DNA from: Methanosarcina vacuolata Z-761
Lineage (GTDB): Archaea > Halobacteriota > Methanosarcinia > Methanosarcinales > Methanosarcinaceae
Reading direction: 5' to 3'
DNA length: 64,000 nt
Assembly: GCF_000969905.1 (NCBI RefSeq)
Contig: NZ_CP009520.1
Span: 2,790,001 to 2,854,000, forward strand
Below, piece by piece: positions 28,838-37,856 of the stretch; the stretch's first letter is position 1, and every line of letters begins with the position of its first letter. The notes below the pieces were generated by a model. It made no database searches. It saw only the letters and a list, made by a program, of their open reading frames with translations, and was not told the origin of the DNA. A program made the position numbers and the translations under genes.

Positions 28838-29359
28838 TCAACGTTTCGTTTCATTTGCATCTGTTTTTTCCTGTTGAACAAGGGCAAGATCCAGAACTTT
28901 TTTAAACATTTCTTCGTCAGTATCATTTCGTCCAACAAACCTGGCCTTATATCTGTCTGCGCTGAGATTTCCATTCTCCTGCATATAGACATATGTTCCA
29001 TTTTCAATGCCCACAATCACAAAAGAGTCAGGAATAAACTCTACTTCAAAATATTCTGCAAGTTCGGGGTTTTTGTCTGCATCTATGGCAGCAATAGTCG
29101 CTTTTCCCTGGTATTCTACTGCTAAGTTATCAAGAACAGGTTTTAAAGACCGACACTCTGGACACCATCTAGATCCTATCTTCACAAAGACGGGAGTTTT
29201 TTGAAGGGATGTGTTTACTTGCTCCAGTTGGGTTATAGCCACAACACTTTTCTCCGTGTTTGCTTCTGAGCTTGTTGAGTTTTTTGGATTTTTTTCATCA
29301 CATCCAGCCGTAAAGAGTACTAATACAAGCAAGATCAGTAATATAACTGATTTCTTCAT
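28838..29359 (-). CDS. Thioredoxin-like lipoprotein
   Basis: A 173-residue protein. The N-terminus is a lipoprotein signal with lipobox FTAGC (Cys at 19), followed by a Ser/Asn-rich linker. Residues 45-160 form a thioredoxin fold: KTPVFVKIGSRWCPECRSLKPVLDNLA carries the redox motif CPEC, and the cis-Pro region is FEVEFIPDSFVIV. It is probably anchored outside the membrane and acts as a thiol-disulphide oxidoreductase. It lies 125 nt upstream of the small CPVC membrane protein on the same strand. Confidence 0.85.
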   Translation of the reverse strand: MKKSVILLILLVLVLFTAGCDEKNPKNSTSSEANTEKSVVAITQLEQVNTSLQKTPVFVKIGSRWCPECRSLKPVLDNLAVEYQGKATIAAIDADKNPELAEYFEVEFIPDSFVIVGIENGTYVYMQENGNLSADRYKARFVGRNDTDEEMFKKVLDLALVQQEKTDANETKR

Positions 29360-29594
29360 GTTTGGTCTTCCATTATTTTCAATATTAGATGATTGATTTT
29401 TTAAAATCTGTAAGTGTTAAACATCTCGTAACAGTTTCAATAATTAATTTATAAAGTCATCTGGACTACACATTCATATTATTGAAATAATGAGCCAAAA
29501 TTTACTCCACTTAAGAGCATAAATGTATATAACTAGATAATAAATAAAAACAGCCGAACAATTTATCCTTATTATTAAAAACTTTAAAAAATAG

Positions 29595-29790
29595 GTAACT
29601 ATTCAGCCTATCAAAATATGTCTATTGATATTGATTTTAGTGAAAGCAAGAAATCAAAGAAATAACCTATAGAAGAAGACGAAATGCAGTCATTTGCCAA
29701 CAGTTCCATAAAATCAATTTGCAGAAATTTGTCTATTGAATTTTTGCAAAGATGGCTATTGATTCTGTATTATATAGGCTGAGTAGTTAC
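29595..29790. mobile_element. Probable MITE, 196 bp, with 17-bp terminal inverted repeats and 8-bp target duplication
   Basis: The left end GTAACTATTCAGCCTAT (29595-29611) is the reverse complement, with one mismatch, of the right end ATAGGCTGAGTAGTTAC (29774-29790). Both are flanked by the same octamer AAAAATAG (29587-29594 and 29791-29798), as expected for a target-site duplication. The interior has no gene. Such an element would depend on a transposase encoded elsewhere. The rest of the spacer 29360-30513 shows nothing further that I can support. Confidence 0.78.
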
Positions 29791-30513
29791 AAAAATAGAT
29801 ATCTTTTTATGAATCAGGCTATAGTGGGTCTGCGGACATTATTGCAAATGGACAAATGATTATCGAGTCTCATGGGAGATAAATATGAAAATAAATATCT
29901 CTAGTTGCGTTAACCTGCCGAATCTAGGATCTACTCATCGAGATTCACATTTTGAGGTTTACAGAAATAGCAAAATAATGCATTTTTGATGGATCGTATC
30001 TTAACCGAATCCAAATGGATATTTGCGTAGTTTTCAAACTGAATTCGGATTTACAATGCAGGTCTGATTAAAAAGATCTTTTTCAAAAAAGATAAGTACT
30101 GTGAAAAAACGTATAACTATTAACAGTATAACCATGTTTTTATATATATTCTTGCATATTTATAAGTGAGGCATCTGAGAAAAACCGATTTTTATTGTAA
30201 ACCTCAACCAATATTTTTCCCCCCAAACCCCACTCCCAATACTCAGATGCCCTCTCCCCAATACCATTTTTTCTAATACCCCGGCATGAAATTACGCGAG
30301 AATAATGCTTTTCGCATACTCTCTCCATCTTTTTTCCCATAATTTCAATTATTCCACTAATATTGTTATTTGTTCATCAACTGAAAATGTTTCAGTTTCA
30401 GAAATTTTCCTCAATAGAAGAGACTTCAAGGTAATGCCTGGATAGCTCTATCTCATATTTTAATTTACTATTCTTCACTCAATTTCTCATCCTTCGCCAA
30501 ATTTTCCATACTC

Positions 30514-31455
30514 TCAAGTTGTGATCTTGTCAACCGACGGCTCTTCCATAATATCAGCTTTCCCCTGTTCCGGGATCTTTTCAGCCTCAAGGATCTCCCT
30601 CAGGTATTCGAGTATGTCTTCTCGGAGGTTTTCGTTTTGAAGAGCAAAGTCCACTATTGATTTTACGTACCCTAACCTGTCGCCTGTATCGAACCTTTTT
30701 CCTTTGAACCTGCAGGCATAGATAATCTGAGACCTGTTAAGAACACGAATCCCGTCAGTCAGCTGGATTTCATTTCCCACCCCGGTACCGGCTTCTTTTA
30801 TGCAGTCAAAGATTTCAGGGGTGAAAACATAGCGTCCTATTGCTCCCAGATTGGAAGGAGCATTTTCAGGTGACGGCTTTTCGACGATATCCTCAAGCAT
30901 ATAGAGGGAGTCGCAGAGTGGCTTTCCTTTTATAATTCCATAGCTGCTCAGTTTTTCATAAGGAACTTCTTCCACTGCGAGCGTGGATCTCCCATACTTT
31001 TCAAAATTTTCAATGAGTTGAGCCGTGCAGGGTTTGTCATTCACAATAATATCGTCTCCAAGAAGCACGGCGAAAGGTTCGTCTCCAATATGGTTTTCTG
31101 CCCTGAGGACCGCATCCCCTAGTCCGTTAGGTTCTTTCTGACGGATATAGTGAATATCCACAAGGGAAGAGACATCCCTAACAAGTTTAAGAAGTTCGGT
31201 ATTGTGCTTTTTCGCAAGATGCATTTCGAGTTCGGGAGAATCATCGAAATAGTCTTCAATTGCCCGTTTACCCCTCCCCGTGATAATGATTATATCCTCA
31301 ATTCCCGATGCAATGGCTTCCTCTACAACGTAGTGGATTACGGGCGTGTCAATTATAGGGAGCATTTCTTTAGGCATGGACTTGGTGGCAGGCAGGAAAC
31401 GGGTCCCAAGGCCTGCTGCAGGGATAAGTGCTTTTTTGACAGTCAAGAAGGACAC
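30514..31455 (-). CDS. galU: UTP-glucose-1-phosphate uridylyltransferase
   Basis: A 313-residue nucleotidyltransferase that makes UDP-glucose for surface polysaccharides and glycans. The N-terminal signature AAGLGTRFLPATKSMPKEMLPI binds UTP and metal. Other GalU motifs are RQKEPNGLGDAVLRAE, FAVLLGDDIIVN and VGNEIQLTDGIR near residue 220. The length is normal. The start is preceded by GGAGTGTCCTTCTTG, a weak site. It is monocistronic, with AT-rich spacers on both sides. Confidence 0.93.
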   Translation of the reverse strand: MSFLTVKKALIPAAGLGTRFLPATKSMPKEMLPIIDTPVIHYVVEEAIASGIEDIIIITGRGKRAIEDYFDDSPELEMHLAKKHNTELLKLVRDVSSLVDIHYIRQKEPNGLGDAVLRAENHIGDEPFAVLLGDDIIVNDKPCTAQLIENFEKYGRSTLAVEEVPYEKLSSYGIIKGKPLCDSLYMLEDIVEKPSPENAPSNLGAIGRYVFTPEIFDCIKEAGTGVGNEIQLTDGIRVLNRSQIIYACRFKGKRFDTGDRLGYVKSIVDFALQNENLREDILEYLREILEAEKIPEQGKADIMEEPSVDKITT

Positions 31456-31945
31456 TCCAAAAAGAGTTTGAAGTAAGAATATAAAATTTTAAATTAAATC
31501 TTGTTAAATTATACTTACCTTATAATTAATTATTCTCTGCCGTGATACCAAAGAATCAAAGTGAAGGACAATTGTAACCTAAGATATTACTTTTCTGAGT
31601 AAACTAAGCCATTAACAGATATCTAGTTTTGTCTGGCTCCTATAGATTTGATCTGAAGATATCTGGCTTTATCTGGCTCCTATACTGTTTGTATCTAAAA
31701 ATAGTGACCGAGCAATCTGATGCCTGTGAAACCTTTATGGATAGGTACTGGGAAAATCAATACAGAAGGGAAAGAAAGTGTTACGAAAAGGATTATTTTT
31801 GGTAGGTTCAAAGCTATTAATGTTCAAATTGCTGGACAAAAAAATCCAAAAAATCCAAAAAATCCAGAAAAGCCAGATTTTAACGAAAAGACAAGATAGG
31901 ATTTAAAAGGAAAGACGAGAGCCTCAAATCTCTTTCTGGCAAGAA

Positions 31946-32083
31946 TTATATGCATGCACTGAAGTTCAGGCTATCGGGGTCAATATCTTTTTGGGTTTTA
32001 ACGGCACATTCAATGCAAAGTTTTTGCCCTTTGATCTTTGTTAAGTTCTCAACTTCTTTTCCGCAACTTTCACATTTTCCCAT
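31946..32083 (-). CDS. Small zinc-ribbon-like protein (45 aa)
   Basis: A short gene with a good ribosome binding site (GAAGGTGAATAA before the ATG at 32083) and TAA at 31946-31948. The product has MGKCESCGKEVENLTK and later LCIECAVKTQKD, giving two CxxC pairs spaced like a small zinc ribbon, and ends DSLNFSACI. The coding quality and the paired Cys make it convincing despite its size. The role is unknown; small zinc ribbons in methanogens often mediate protein or nucleic-acid contacts. No operon partner. Confidence 0.7.
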   Translation of the reverse strand: MGKCESCGKEVENLTKIKGQKLCIECAVKTQKDIDPDSLNFSACI

Positions 32084-32449
32084 TTATTCACCTTCAAATG
32101 GTTTTTGAGTCCATATGTAAATATAGTCACCCATGTAATTGTTGCAACAAAAAACTTCATTGTACCAATGGGCAGTTGCATTATTTAGCTTCGTGACTAT
32201 AGATGCCTTCACAGTATAATTTAATTCAAGATAAGAAATAATTTTGCTACCACAATAAATTTTGAAAGTGGTTTCAGCAGTAGAACCTGACTTTGATAGT
32301 TAAATAAAAATAATGTGTCCTCTTCAAATTGTATGGTAAAAGTAAATTTCATGTATTTGCTGAAAATTTAAGAATTTGGTCATCCTTTATTATTTGGTTG
32401 ATATTGTTTCCAAAACTTACACAAGAGTATAATCAGCTATCTGGGGATT

Positions 32450-32676
32450 TTTGGTTCTTACATTTGGGGAGAATAAAAAGAGGATGTCGACTTTGATATT
32501 CTTACAGAATTTTCTATAGAGCCTGACCTCCTCGAATTCATTGGCTAAAAAAGGAGCTTTCAGAAATCTTAAACGTAGAAGTGGATCTTGTCATGAAAAC
32601 TGCTTTAAAAATGAAGGCAGGGAAGAAGATTCTCGAAAAAGTATTGAAGGTATGGATATTGTATGAAAAAACTTAA
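32450..32676 (+). pseudogene. Decayed MNT-type minimal nucleotidyltransferase
   Basis: Reading in frame from 32450 gives FGSYIWGE, a stop, KEDVDFDILTEFSIEPDLLEFIG. After a one-base frameshift near 32545 it continues LKKELSEILNVEVDLVMK and ALKMKAGKKILEKVLK. This is the MNT family pattern, G-S-x-A-R-G-E then D-x-D-I and EYLSELLGRKVDLV. Such proteins are antitoxins of HEPN/MNT toxin-antitoxin pairs that act on the HEPN toxin. One nonsense codon and one frameshift make it a relic. No HEPN gene is visible nearby. Confidence 0.72.
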
Positions 32677-32829
32677 AACGTGTTCTCCTTTGGATCTCTA
32701 TAATTTTATGACTTACGCAGTTGAACTGAAGAATAAATAGTATCGGACCGTTAATTCTCTAAAACGTGACTTTAATTCACAGTCTTTGTTATAATTGATT
32801 TTGTTCCTCAAGTACATAAACTCTAAATT

Positions 32830-33807
32830 TTATTCCTTTTCTCTTGCCGGGCATAAGGTATCGTCAGTAAACCAGAAACACCTCTCACATCCCAGGCAAG
32901 TATTTACAGGCTCTCCATTTATCACATGATTGGCAAAATTAGGGTCAGCCAACATGCCCCTGCCAACAGCAGCAAAGTCCACATAATTATTTTCAATTAA
33001 GAACCGTACCTGTTCTTCAGTGCGGATCTCATTGACTGCGATAACTGGAATCTTTACTTCTTTTTTGATCTTACAGCCGCTATAGGTTATGGGACTGCAT
33101 ATAAAACCGTCGGGAACCGGATTTGCTGGGGGCTGCATGCCAAATGAAATGTGCAGTAAATCAATACCAGCTTTCTCAAAGGCTTTGGCTGCTTCAATGC
33201 CGTCCTTGCTTTCCGGCAGATACTCACCCATGCGCACACTGATAATGAAATTATAATGAGTGTTGTTCCGAATCTCCGGCAGAATTTGTGTTAAAACTCT
33301 TGCTCTGTATAGAGCGTCGCCACCGTACTTATCGGTTCGGCGATTGTAAGAAGCATCAAGAAACTTACATAAGGTAAATCCGTGGGCAAAATGAAATTCA
33401 ACGCCGTCAAACCCCATTTCACAGGCACGAATAGCTGCCCGCTTCATATTTTTTTGCATTGAATGAATCTCTTCGGTTGACAACTTATTAATATCCATAT
33501 TGCCGCAATGAAGCTGCATCATTACTGTTGCAGCATATTCATGGCAGTTGCTCGCAATTTGCTTTAAAGCTGAGATATCACCTGGCGACCACATGCCTGT
33601 TGAATCTATAGCCCCAAAAACGCTGGTCGCCTGCACGATGATAAGGCCGGCACCGCCTTTTGCACGTTTCGTATAATGTTCAATGTGCTGCTTGCCATAA
33701 TAAGATCCATTATCTCCGTGAAAAGAAAAAGTAACCATAGGAGGCATCACAATTCGATTTTTAATGTGATTGCCACGAATTACTAATTCGTCTGTTATCT
33801 CAGTCAT
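32830..33807 (-). CDS. Old Yellow Enzyme family NADH:flavin oxidoreductase
   Basis: A 325-residue protein with the FMN-binding TIM barrel of the OYE/BaiC group. Visible motifs are GNHIKNRIVMPPMVTFS at the start, MMQLHCGN, the CEMGFDGVEFHFAHGFTLCKFLDASYNRRTDKYGG active-site segment (His/His pair and Tyr), and VDFAAVGRGMLADPNF, which binds FMN phosphate. The C-terminus has CLGCERC and another Cys, the start of the FeS-ligand region seen in larger relatives, but the NAD-binding domain is absent. It probably reduces an enone-type substrate, unidentified here. Confidence 0.85.
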   Translation of the reverse strand: MTEITDELVIRGNHIKNRIVMPPMVTFSFHGDNGSYYGKQHIEHYTKRAKGGAGLIIVQATSVFGAIDSTGMWSPGDISALKQIASNCHEYAATVMMQLHCGNMDINKLSTEEIHSMQKNMKRAAIRACEMGFDGVEFHFAHGFTLCKFLDASYNRRTDKYGGDALYRARVLTQILPEIRNNTHYNFIISVRMGEYLPESKDGIEAAKAFEKAGIDLLHISFGMQPPANPVPDGFICSPITYSGCKIKKEVKIPVIAVNEIRTEEQVRFLIENNYVDFAAVGRGMLADPNFANHVINGEPVNTCLGCERCFWFTDDTLCPAREKE

Positions 33808-33954
33808 TTTATTTTCCTGCTAATTTCTTTCTTTTAGGATTAGTGAATTTTAATGAATTTCCTTGATTTCTTTCTATATGGTTTTTGCCGCAGAAATTTG
33901 GGGAATGAAAAAAGCAAGACCACATTTTTGCAGAATTCCTGATTATCTACTAAC

Positions 33955-34146
33955 AAAGTATCCAATTATCTGTCAAAATATATAATTTTCTGTTAAAATA
34001 TATAAAGATTTATCAAAATATTAAATTGTCTGTTAAAATATCCAATTATCTGTTAAAATATGTAATTATCCGTTATAATATATAATTATTTATCAAAGTA
34101 TTTAATTATTTACCAAAATATTTAATTGTATATCAAAATATTTAAC
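33955..34146. repeat. About ten degenerate 20-bp repeats (TTAAAATAT / AATTATC core)
   Basis: Units of about 20 nt of the form TAATTATCTGTTAAAATATA follow each other with drift (TCTGTTAAAA, TTTATCAAAA, TTTACCAAAA). The regular period and extreme AT content suggest a bent or easily melted DNA segment, or simply an expanded microsatellite. It lies upstream of the OYE gene and downstream of the response regulator. Confidence 0.8.
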
Positions 34147-34293
34147 AAACATGTTAAAAAAGTAAAGAAAAATTCACATAAGGAATCGGGAAACTTGAAT
34201 TGAGCCATTTAGGTATTTACCTGGATTTTAAATCTATATAAATGGTTAATGACTTGCAAAAGTCTAGAAACCAATTATAATCTCACATTCAAG

Positions 34294-34671
34294 TTAGTTT
34301 GGCTCGGCAATTATTCTAATTATACTTAACATCCCTGGATCAAAAGGGTTTACCATAAAGCCCATGGCACCTATTTTTGGGGATTCAGTTATGAGGATCT
34401 GCTGGCCAAGAGAGGAAAACATTGCCATTTTTGCTTCCTGGTCTATAATAAGAAACTTGTTCAGCAAATTTTTCCAATTCACATTATCTGGCACGCTATC
34501 CGGCATCGTTATATCCATTAACACGAGGTCTGGTTTTACCTCCAGATATTTTTCAAGGGCTTCATCGTCGTCAGCCACTTCAGCAACTACTTCATGCCCA
34601 TGTTTAAAAAGTGTATCCCGGATTGCCATTCGCATAAACTCGGCATCTTCTACGATCATAACTCGTGCCAT
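34294..34671 (-). CDS. Stand-alone response-regulator receiver domain, atypical
   Basis: A 125-residue single receiver domain. The acidic pair lies at VEDAEF (Glu8, Asp9) and the phosphoacceptor Asp in DLVLMDITMP near residue 52. The expected Thr/Ser after strand 4 is present in MFSSLG. The usual Lys after strand 5 is replaced: the text reads MGFMVNPF instead of the common KGFIVKPF, and helix 4 is lengthened by a NVNWKNLLNKFLIIDQE insertion. Without the Lys, normal phosphorylation signalling is doubtful. No histidine kinase or output gene is adjacent. Confidence 0.85.
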   Translation of the reverse strand: MARVMIVEDAEFMRMAIRDTLFKHGHEVVAEVADDDEALEKYLEVKPDLVLMDITMPDSVPDNVNWKNLLNKFLIIDQEAKMAMFSSLGQQILITESPKIGAMGFMVNPFDPGMLSIIRIIAEPN

Positions 34672-34705
34672 TTACTATTCCTTCTTTTTATTTTTATTAA
34701 GATAA

Positions 34706-35735
34706 CTATGTTATTCCATGTTTATCAGTCATACATTTTTTAGTCGAGTACTCCTCAGCTTACCTGTAAATGAAAACTTACTCGAAAATATTAAGAACTA
34801 AATGATGTTTAACTTTATTAATTTTTTCATTCAGCTTTGCTAAAGAGTACGTCCGATCTTCCCGTAACTGTGTCACTATTTTGAACTACTGGTTTCTGGA
34901 AAAAGTATTTTTATAAACACAATCCGATTCCACACATTCACATCTGTGAATCCCAATCAAAAATTCAACATTAACAACGCTTGGCAAAAGAAAGCTATCG
35001 GAACCAGTGATCGGCATAGAATCAAGGCGGATATAAATTCAGGGAAAGCAACCTTTGTCCGGCGAAGAATGATTATTTGAGTTGATCCCAAAACTCTAAT
35101 TACTTTTTTAGATCTCTTGTAAGTAACTAATCGAGCTTTTGGATATTGGGTTCCAGTTGTTAATTTTACACACAACAAATTCCAAACGTTACAATTTCTA
35201 AACACCAATATAAGTTGTATTACCAAAGTCTCTAACAATTAACACTTTAGTTGACTTAATTGAAAATTGATTATTGAGGGTAAGCAGCGTACTGGAAAAA
35301 TCAGACTTTGAAGTTGTAATGTCAGCAGCAATCGGAATTAAATCAAGTTTTTAGATGAGCTCTTCAGGTAGCGGAAAATAATGTAAACTTGTTCTATCAT
35401 TTTGTGTTGCACCTGACCTTTCGCAGATGTCTTCAAAATGATAACATTTTTTTCTGCTATCGTTTTTGGAAAATTATTTGGAAATCTGCAGTTATTGTCT
35501 CAACTGAAGCTTCGGGAAATAGGCGCTGGAAGTTTTCAATGAAGACAAAAGGCAGAAAATTGTGGGATGTTTCAAAAACATATGGTTGAGTAGACAGGAC
35601 GATTTTCAGAAAAAACGATAACAGGAAAAATTGTGAAAATTGAACGGGCATCTGCGGAAAGTAAGATAAATTCAGAAAAATGAGACTATAAAGAAACGTT
35701 TTTAAAAAACGTGCGTATCGGATGGATTAATCATT
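34706..35735. other. Long spacer without recognisable gene
   Basis: Over 1 kb of AT-rich sequence. Short frames on both strands show no family resemblance and no ribosome binding site. A pyrimidine/purine-mixed patch at 35400-35650 (CCTTTCGCAGATG and a downstream AAAAGGCAGAAAATTG) could be a decayed gene but cannot be assigned. Confidence 0.5.
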
Positions 35736-36206
35736 ATGAACCAGAAAGGCTTCAGCCGGAAAAGTTCCCTTTTAAAGGAAATTGACTTCTATCTTGTAAC
35801 GGATTCCGGACTTTCAAAGAAAGGGACTTTATCCAATGTCAGAGAAGCAGTCGAGTCAGGCTGCAGGATTGTTCAGTACCGGGAAAAGAATAAAAGTACG
35901 AAAGAAATTATTGGCCAGGAAGATATGCCTGTTGAAACGGCAAGAAAGCTCCTTGGTGAGGATAAAATAATCGGCCTTCACGACTCTTACAATGGTTTAA
36001 TTTACGATGGTTCAATTTATGATGGTTTAATTTATAATGGTTCAATTTATGATGGTTCAATTTACGTTCCCCATGCAGACCTTACCCTAGCAAGTTATCT
36101 GAAATGGACTTATCGGTATGATAAACCGGTGCAACGGTTTTTTGAGAGTTTCAATCAATTACTCTCAACTGCCCATTCTCAAGCAATCCGCATCTGTCTG
36201 ACATGA
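35736..36206 (+). pseudogene. thiE: Decayed thiamine-phosphate synthase (thiE) with repeat insertion
   Basis: The first 55 codons match ThiE well: [18 protein letters not shown], then [17 protein letters not shown]. The text then jumps directly to [22 protein letters not shown], so about 40 central residues are deleted. After that, five-residue units ([10 protein letters not shown]) from a 15-bp repeat replace the rest. The catalytic C-terminal half (phosphate-binding strands) is missing, and the tail reads through a dispersed AACCGG-CGGTT hairpin and into the antisense of the next gene. Though open, it cannot be a working enzyme. Confidence 0.75.
36001..36075. repeat. 15-bp tandem repeat, five copies
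   Basis: Five units of about 15 nt (GGTTCAATTTATGAT with variants) lie inside the thiE relic and account for its GSIYD-like residues. Confidence 0.9.
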
Positions 36207-36939
36207 AACGGATAACAGCTTCATCATGGGAGATCAGGAGATATCCTATACTCTTCTCGGCCTGAACTTTTTTAAGCATGTGCAGGACCTGGGCCTGGAC
36301 CGAGACATCCAGGGCTGAAGTTGGCTCGTCAAGTACGATATATTCGGGTTCGAGCAGGAGAATTCGGCCGAGGGCAAGGCGCTGTAGCTGGCCTCCTGAG
36401 AGCTGTGAAGGATAGCGAGAAAGAACTTCTTCTGGAAGGCCAATGGTCATGAGCATCTCTTTTGTTTTTGAGGCATGTTCTATAAGGGGAATTTTGAGGA
36501 GTTTCAGGACATCGAAAACTGAGTTTCCTATTTTTTTCCTCGGGTTAAAAGCGCCCGTAGGGTCTTGAAACATTATCTGGACCTTGCGGCGAAAAGCCAT
36601 ATGTTCGGTTTTTTTCATTTTGGGAAGTGGAGAACTCTCATAGTACACAGTACCGTATGTGGGCTTCTCAAGCCCGGCAATAACTCTCCCCAGCGTGCTT
36701 TTTCCTTCCCCGGAAGGCCCCATCAGTCCAAAAGTCTCTCCTGACCTGATTTCAAAAGAAACTTCTCGGAAAATACATCTTCCCTGGCTTAACAGGCTTT
36801 TTCCGTATGTCTTTGATATGCTGTCTGCTCTCAGGGATATAGAAAACACCTCACAGCCCTTTGACCAATTTCTTTGATTTCGGGATGGATTTGAATGCAG
36901 CGCTTTTCCCTCAAAGGGCATCTCGGATGGAACCTGCAT
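36151..36939 (-). CDS. Peptide/nickel-type ABC transporter, ATP-binding protein (OppF/NikE-like)
   Basis: A 262-residue ATPase with Walker [10 protein letters not shown], signature [14 protein letters not shown] and Walker [14 protein letters not shown]. It belongs to the OppF/DppF/NikE group and partners the next ATPase. The frame overlaps the upstream ATPase gene by 109 nt, which is excessive, so the true start is likely internal, near the [16 protein letters not shown] segment. It is the last gene of a five-gene operon and energises import through the two permeases. The end overlaps the antisense tail of the thiE relic. Confidence 0.88.
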   Translation of the reverse strand: MQVPSEMPFEGKALHSNPSRNQRNWSKGCEVFSISLRADSISKTYGKSLLSQGRCIFREVSFEIRSGETFGLMGPSGEGKSTLGRVIAGLEKPTYGTVYYESSPLPKMKKTEHMAFRRKVQIMFQDPTGAFNPRKKIGNSVFDVLKLLKIPLIEHASKTKEMLMTIGLPEEVLSRYPSQLSGGQLQRLALGRILLLEPEYIVLDEPTSALDVSVQAQVLHMLKKVQAEKSIGYLLISHDEAVIRFMSDRCGLLENGQLRVID

Positions 36940-37856
36940 CCTGAAGGAAGGCTATTAAGAGGCGGAGAAAAACCGGGTATGGGAATAAAGCCCTTATCAG
37001 GCAGGCTGTTCAGTAGACCTCTGGTGTAAGGGTGTAAAGGGTTCTCAAAAAGGCTTGATGGGTCGGCGAGTTCAACAATCTCTCCTGCATACATCACGGC
37101 AATTCTGTCTGCAAGCCTTTGCACAAATCCAAGGTCATGACTTATTAGAAGCAGGGCACTCTTCCTTTCAATTTTCAGATTTCTGAGTTCAGCTTCCAGT
37201 TCAGCTATGCATTTTTTGTCAAGTCCTTTGCTGGGTTCGTCTGCTATAAGGAGTGCAGGATTAAGTATAGTTGACGCAGTAATCAAAAAGCGCTGGTTCA
37301 TCCCACCTGAACACCATGAGGGATAGTAGTTCATGCATTCAGAAAAGTTCGCAAAACCCATACGTTTCAGGGCTAATGCGGCTCTGGAAAGTGCTTTCTT
37401 TTTCTTTTCCTTCTGATGTACACACAGGGGTTCTGCAAGCTGGTGACCTATGGAATACACGGGGTTGAGGGCAAGTGAGGGGTTTTGAAAAATAATAGCA
37501 ATTTCTTTTCCTCTTATCTTTGCCATTTCTTTTTCGTTCATTCCGAGCAGGCTTTTTCCCCTGAATTCGATACTTCCTTCCACCCTTGACTCAGGAGGCA
37601 GGAGGTTCATAACTGCATGTGCGACGACAGATTTCCCACATCCGGTCTCTCCTACAAGAGCCAGAGTTTCATTTTCTTTAATCGAAAAAGAAATTCCCGA
37701 AAGTACGTTTACGGTTTCTATTCCCTGAAATGAGACCTTAAGGTCCCTTATTTCAAGCAATGTATTCCCTTCAAGTACTGTATTCCCTTCAAGTACTGTA
37801 TTCCCTTCAAGCGATGTGTTCCTTTCAAGCAATATGCTCCTGGAATGGGCTTTCAT
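36831..37856 (-). CDS. Peptide/nickel-type ABC transporter, ATP-binding protein (OppD/NikD-like)
   Basis: A 341-residue ATPase with Walker A GETGCGKS, signature CSGGMNQRFLIT, and a Walker B region with LLIADEPSKGLD. The C-terminal oligopeptide/dipeptide transporter motif carries Cys residues ([18 protein letters not shown]), diagnostic of OppD/DppD/NikD. The N-terminus contains an odd four-fold ERNTSLEGNTVLEGNT repeat from an 18-bp DNA repeat at 37758-37835, so the first Met may not be the original one. The start overlaps the stop of the permease gene by 4 nt (ATGA), showing translational coupling. Confidence 0.88.
   Translation of the reverse strand: MKAHSRSILLERNTSLEGNTVLEGNTVLEGNTLLEIRDLKVSFQGIETVNVLSGISFSIKENETLALVGETGCGKSVVAHAVMNLLPPESRVEGSIEFRGKSLLGMNEKEMAKIRGKEIAIIFQNPSLALNPVYSIGHQLAEPLCVHQKEKKKKALSRAALALKRMGFANFSECMNYYPSWCSGGMNQRFLITASTILNPALLIADEPSKGLDKKCIAELEAELRNLKIERKSALLLISHDLGFVQRLADRIAVMYAGEIVELADPSSLFENPLHPYTRGLLNSLPDKGFIPIPGFSPPLNSLPSGCRFHPRCPLREKRCIQIHPEIKEIGQRAVRCFLYP

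Noticed and set aside
30140-30340. 66-residue minus-strand frame
   Set aside because: No ribosome binding site, biased composition and no family resemblance; treated as chance.
33955-34146. CRISPR array
   Set aside because: The 20-bp units are contiguous and degenerate, without unique spacers, and no cas genes are in the window.
34957-35238. 93-residue minus-strand frame
   Set aside because: No start signal or recognisable domain; similar-sized frames occur on both strands of this AT-rich spacer.
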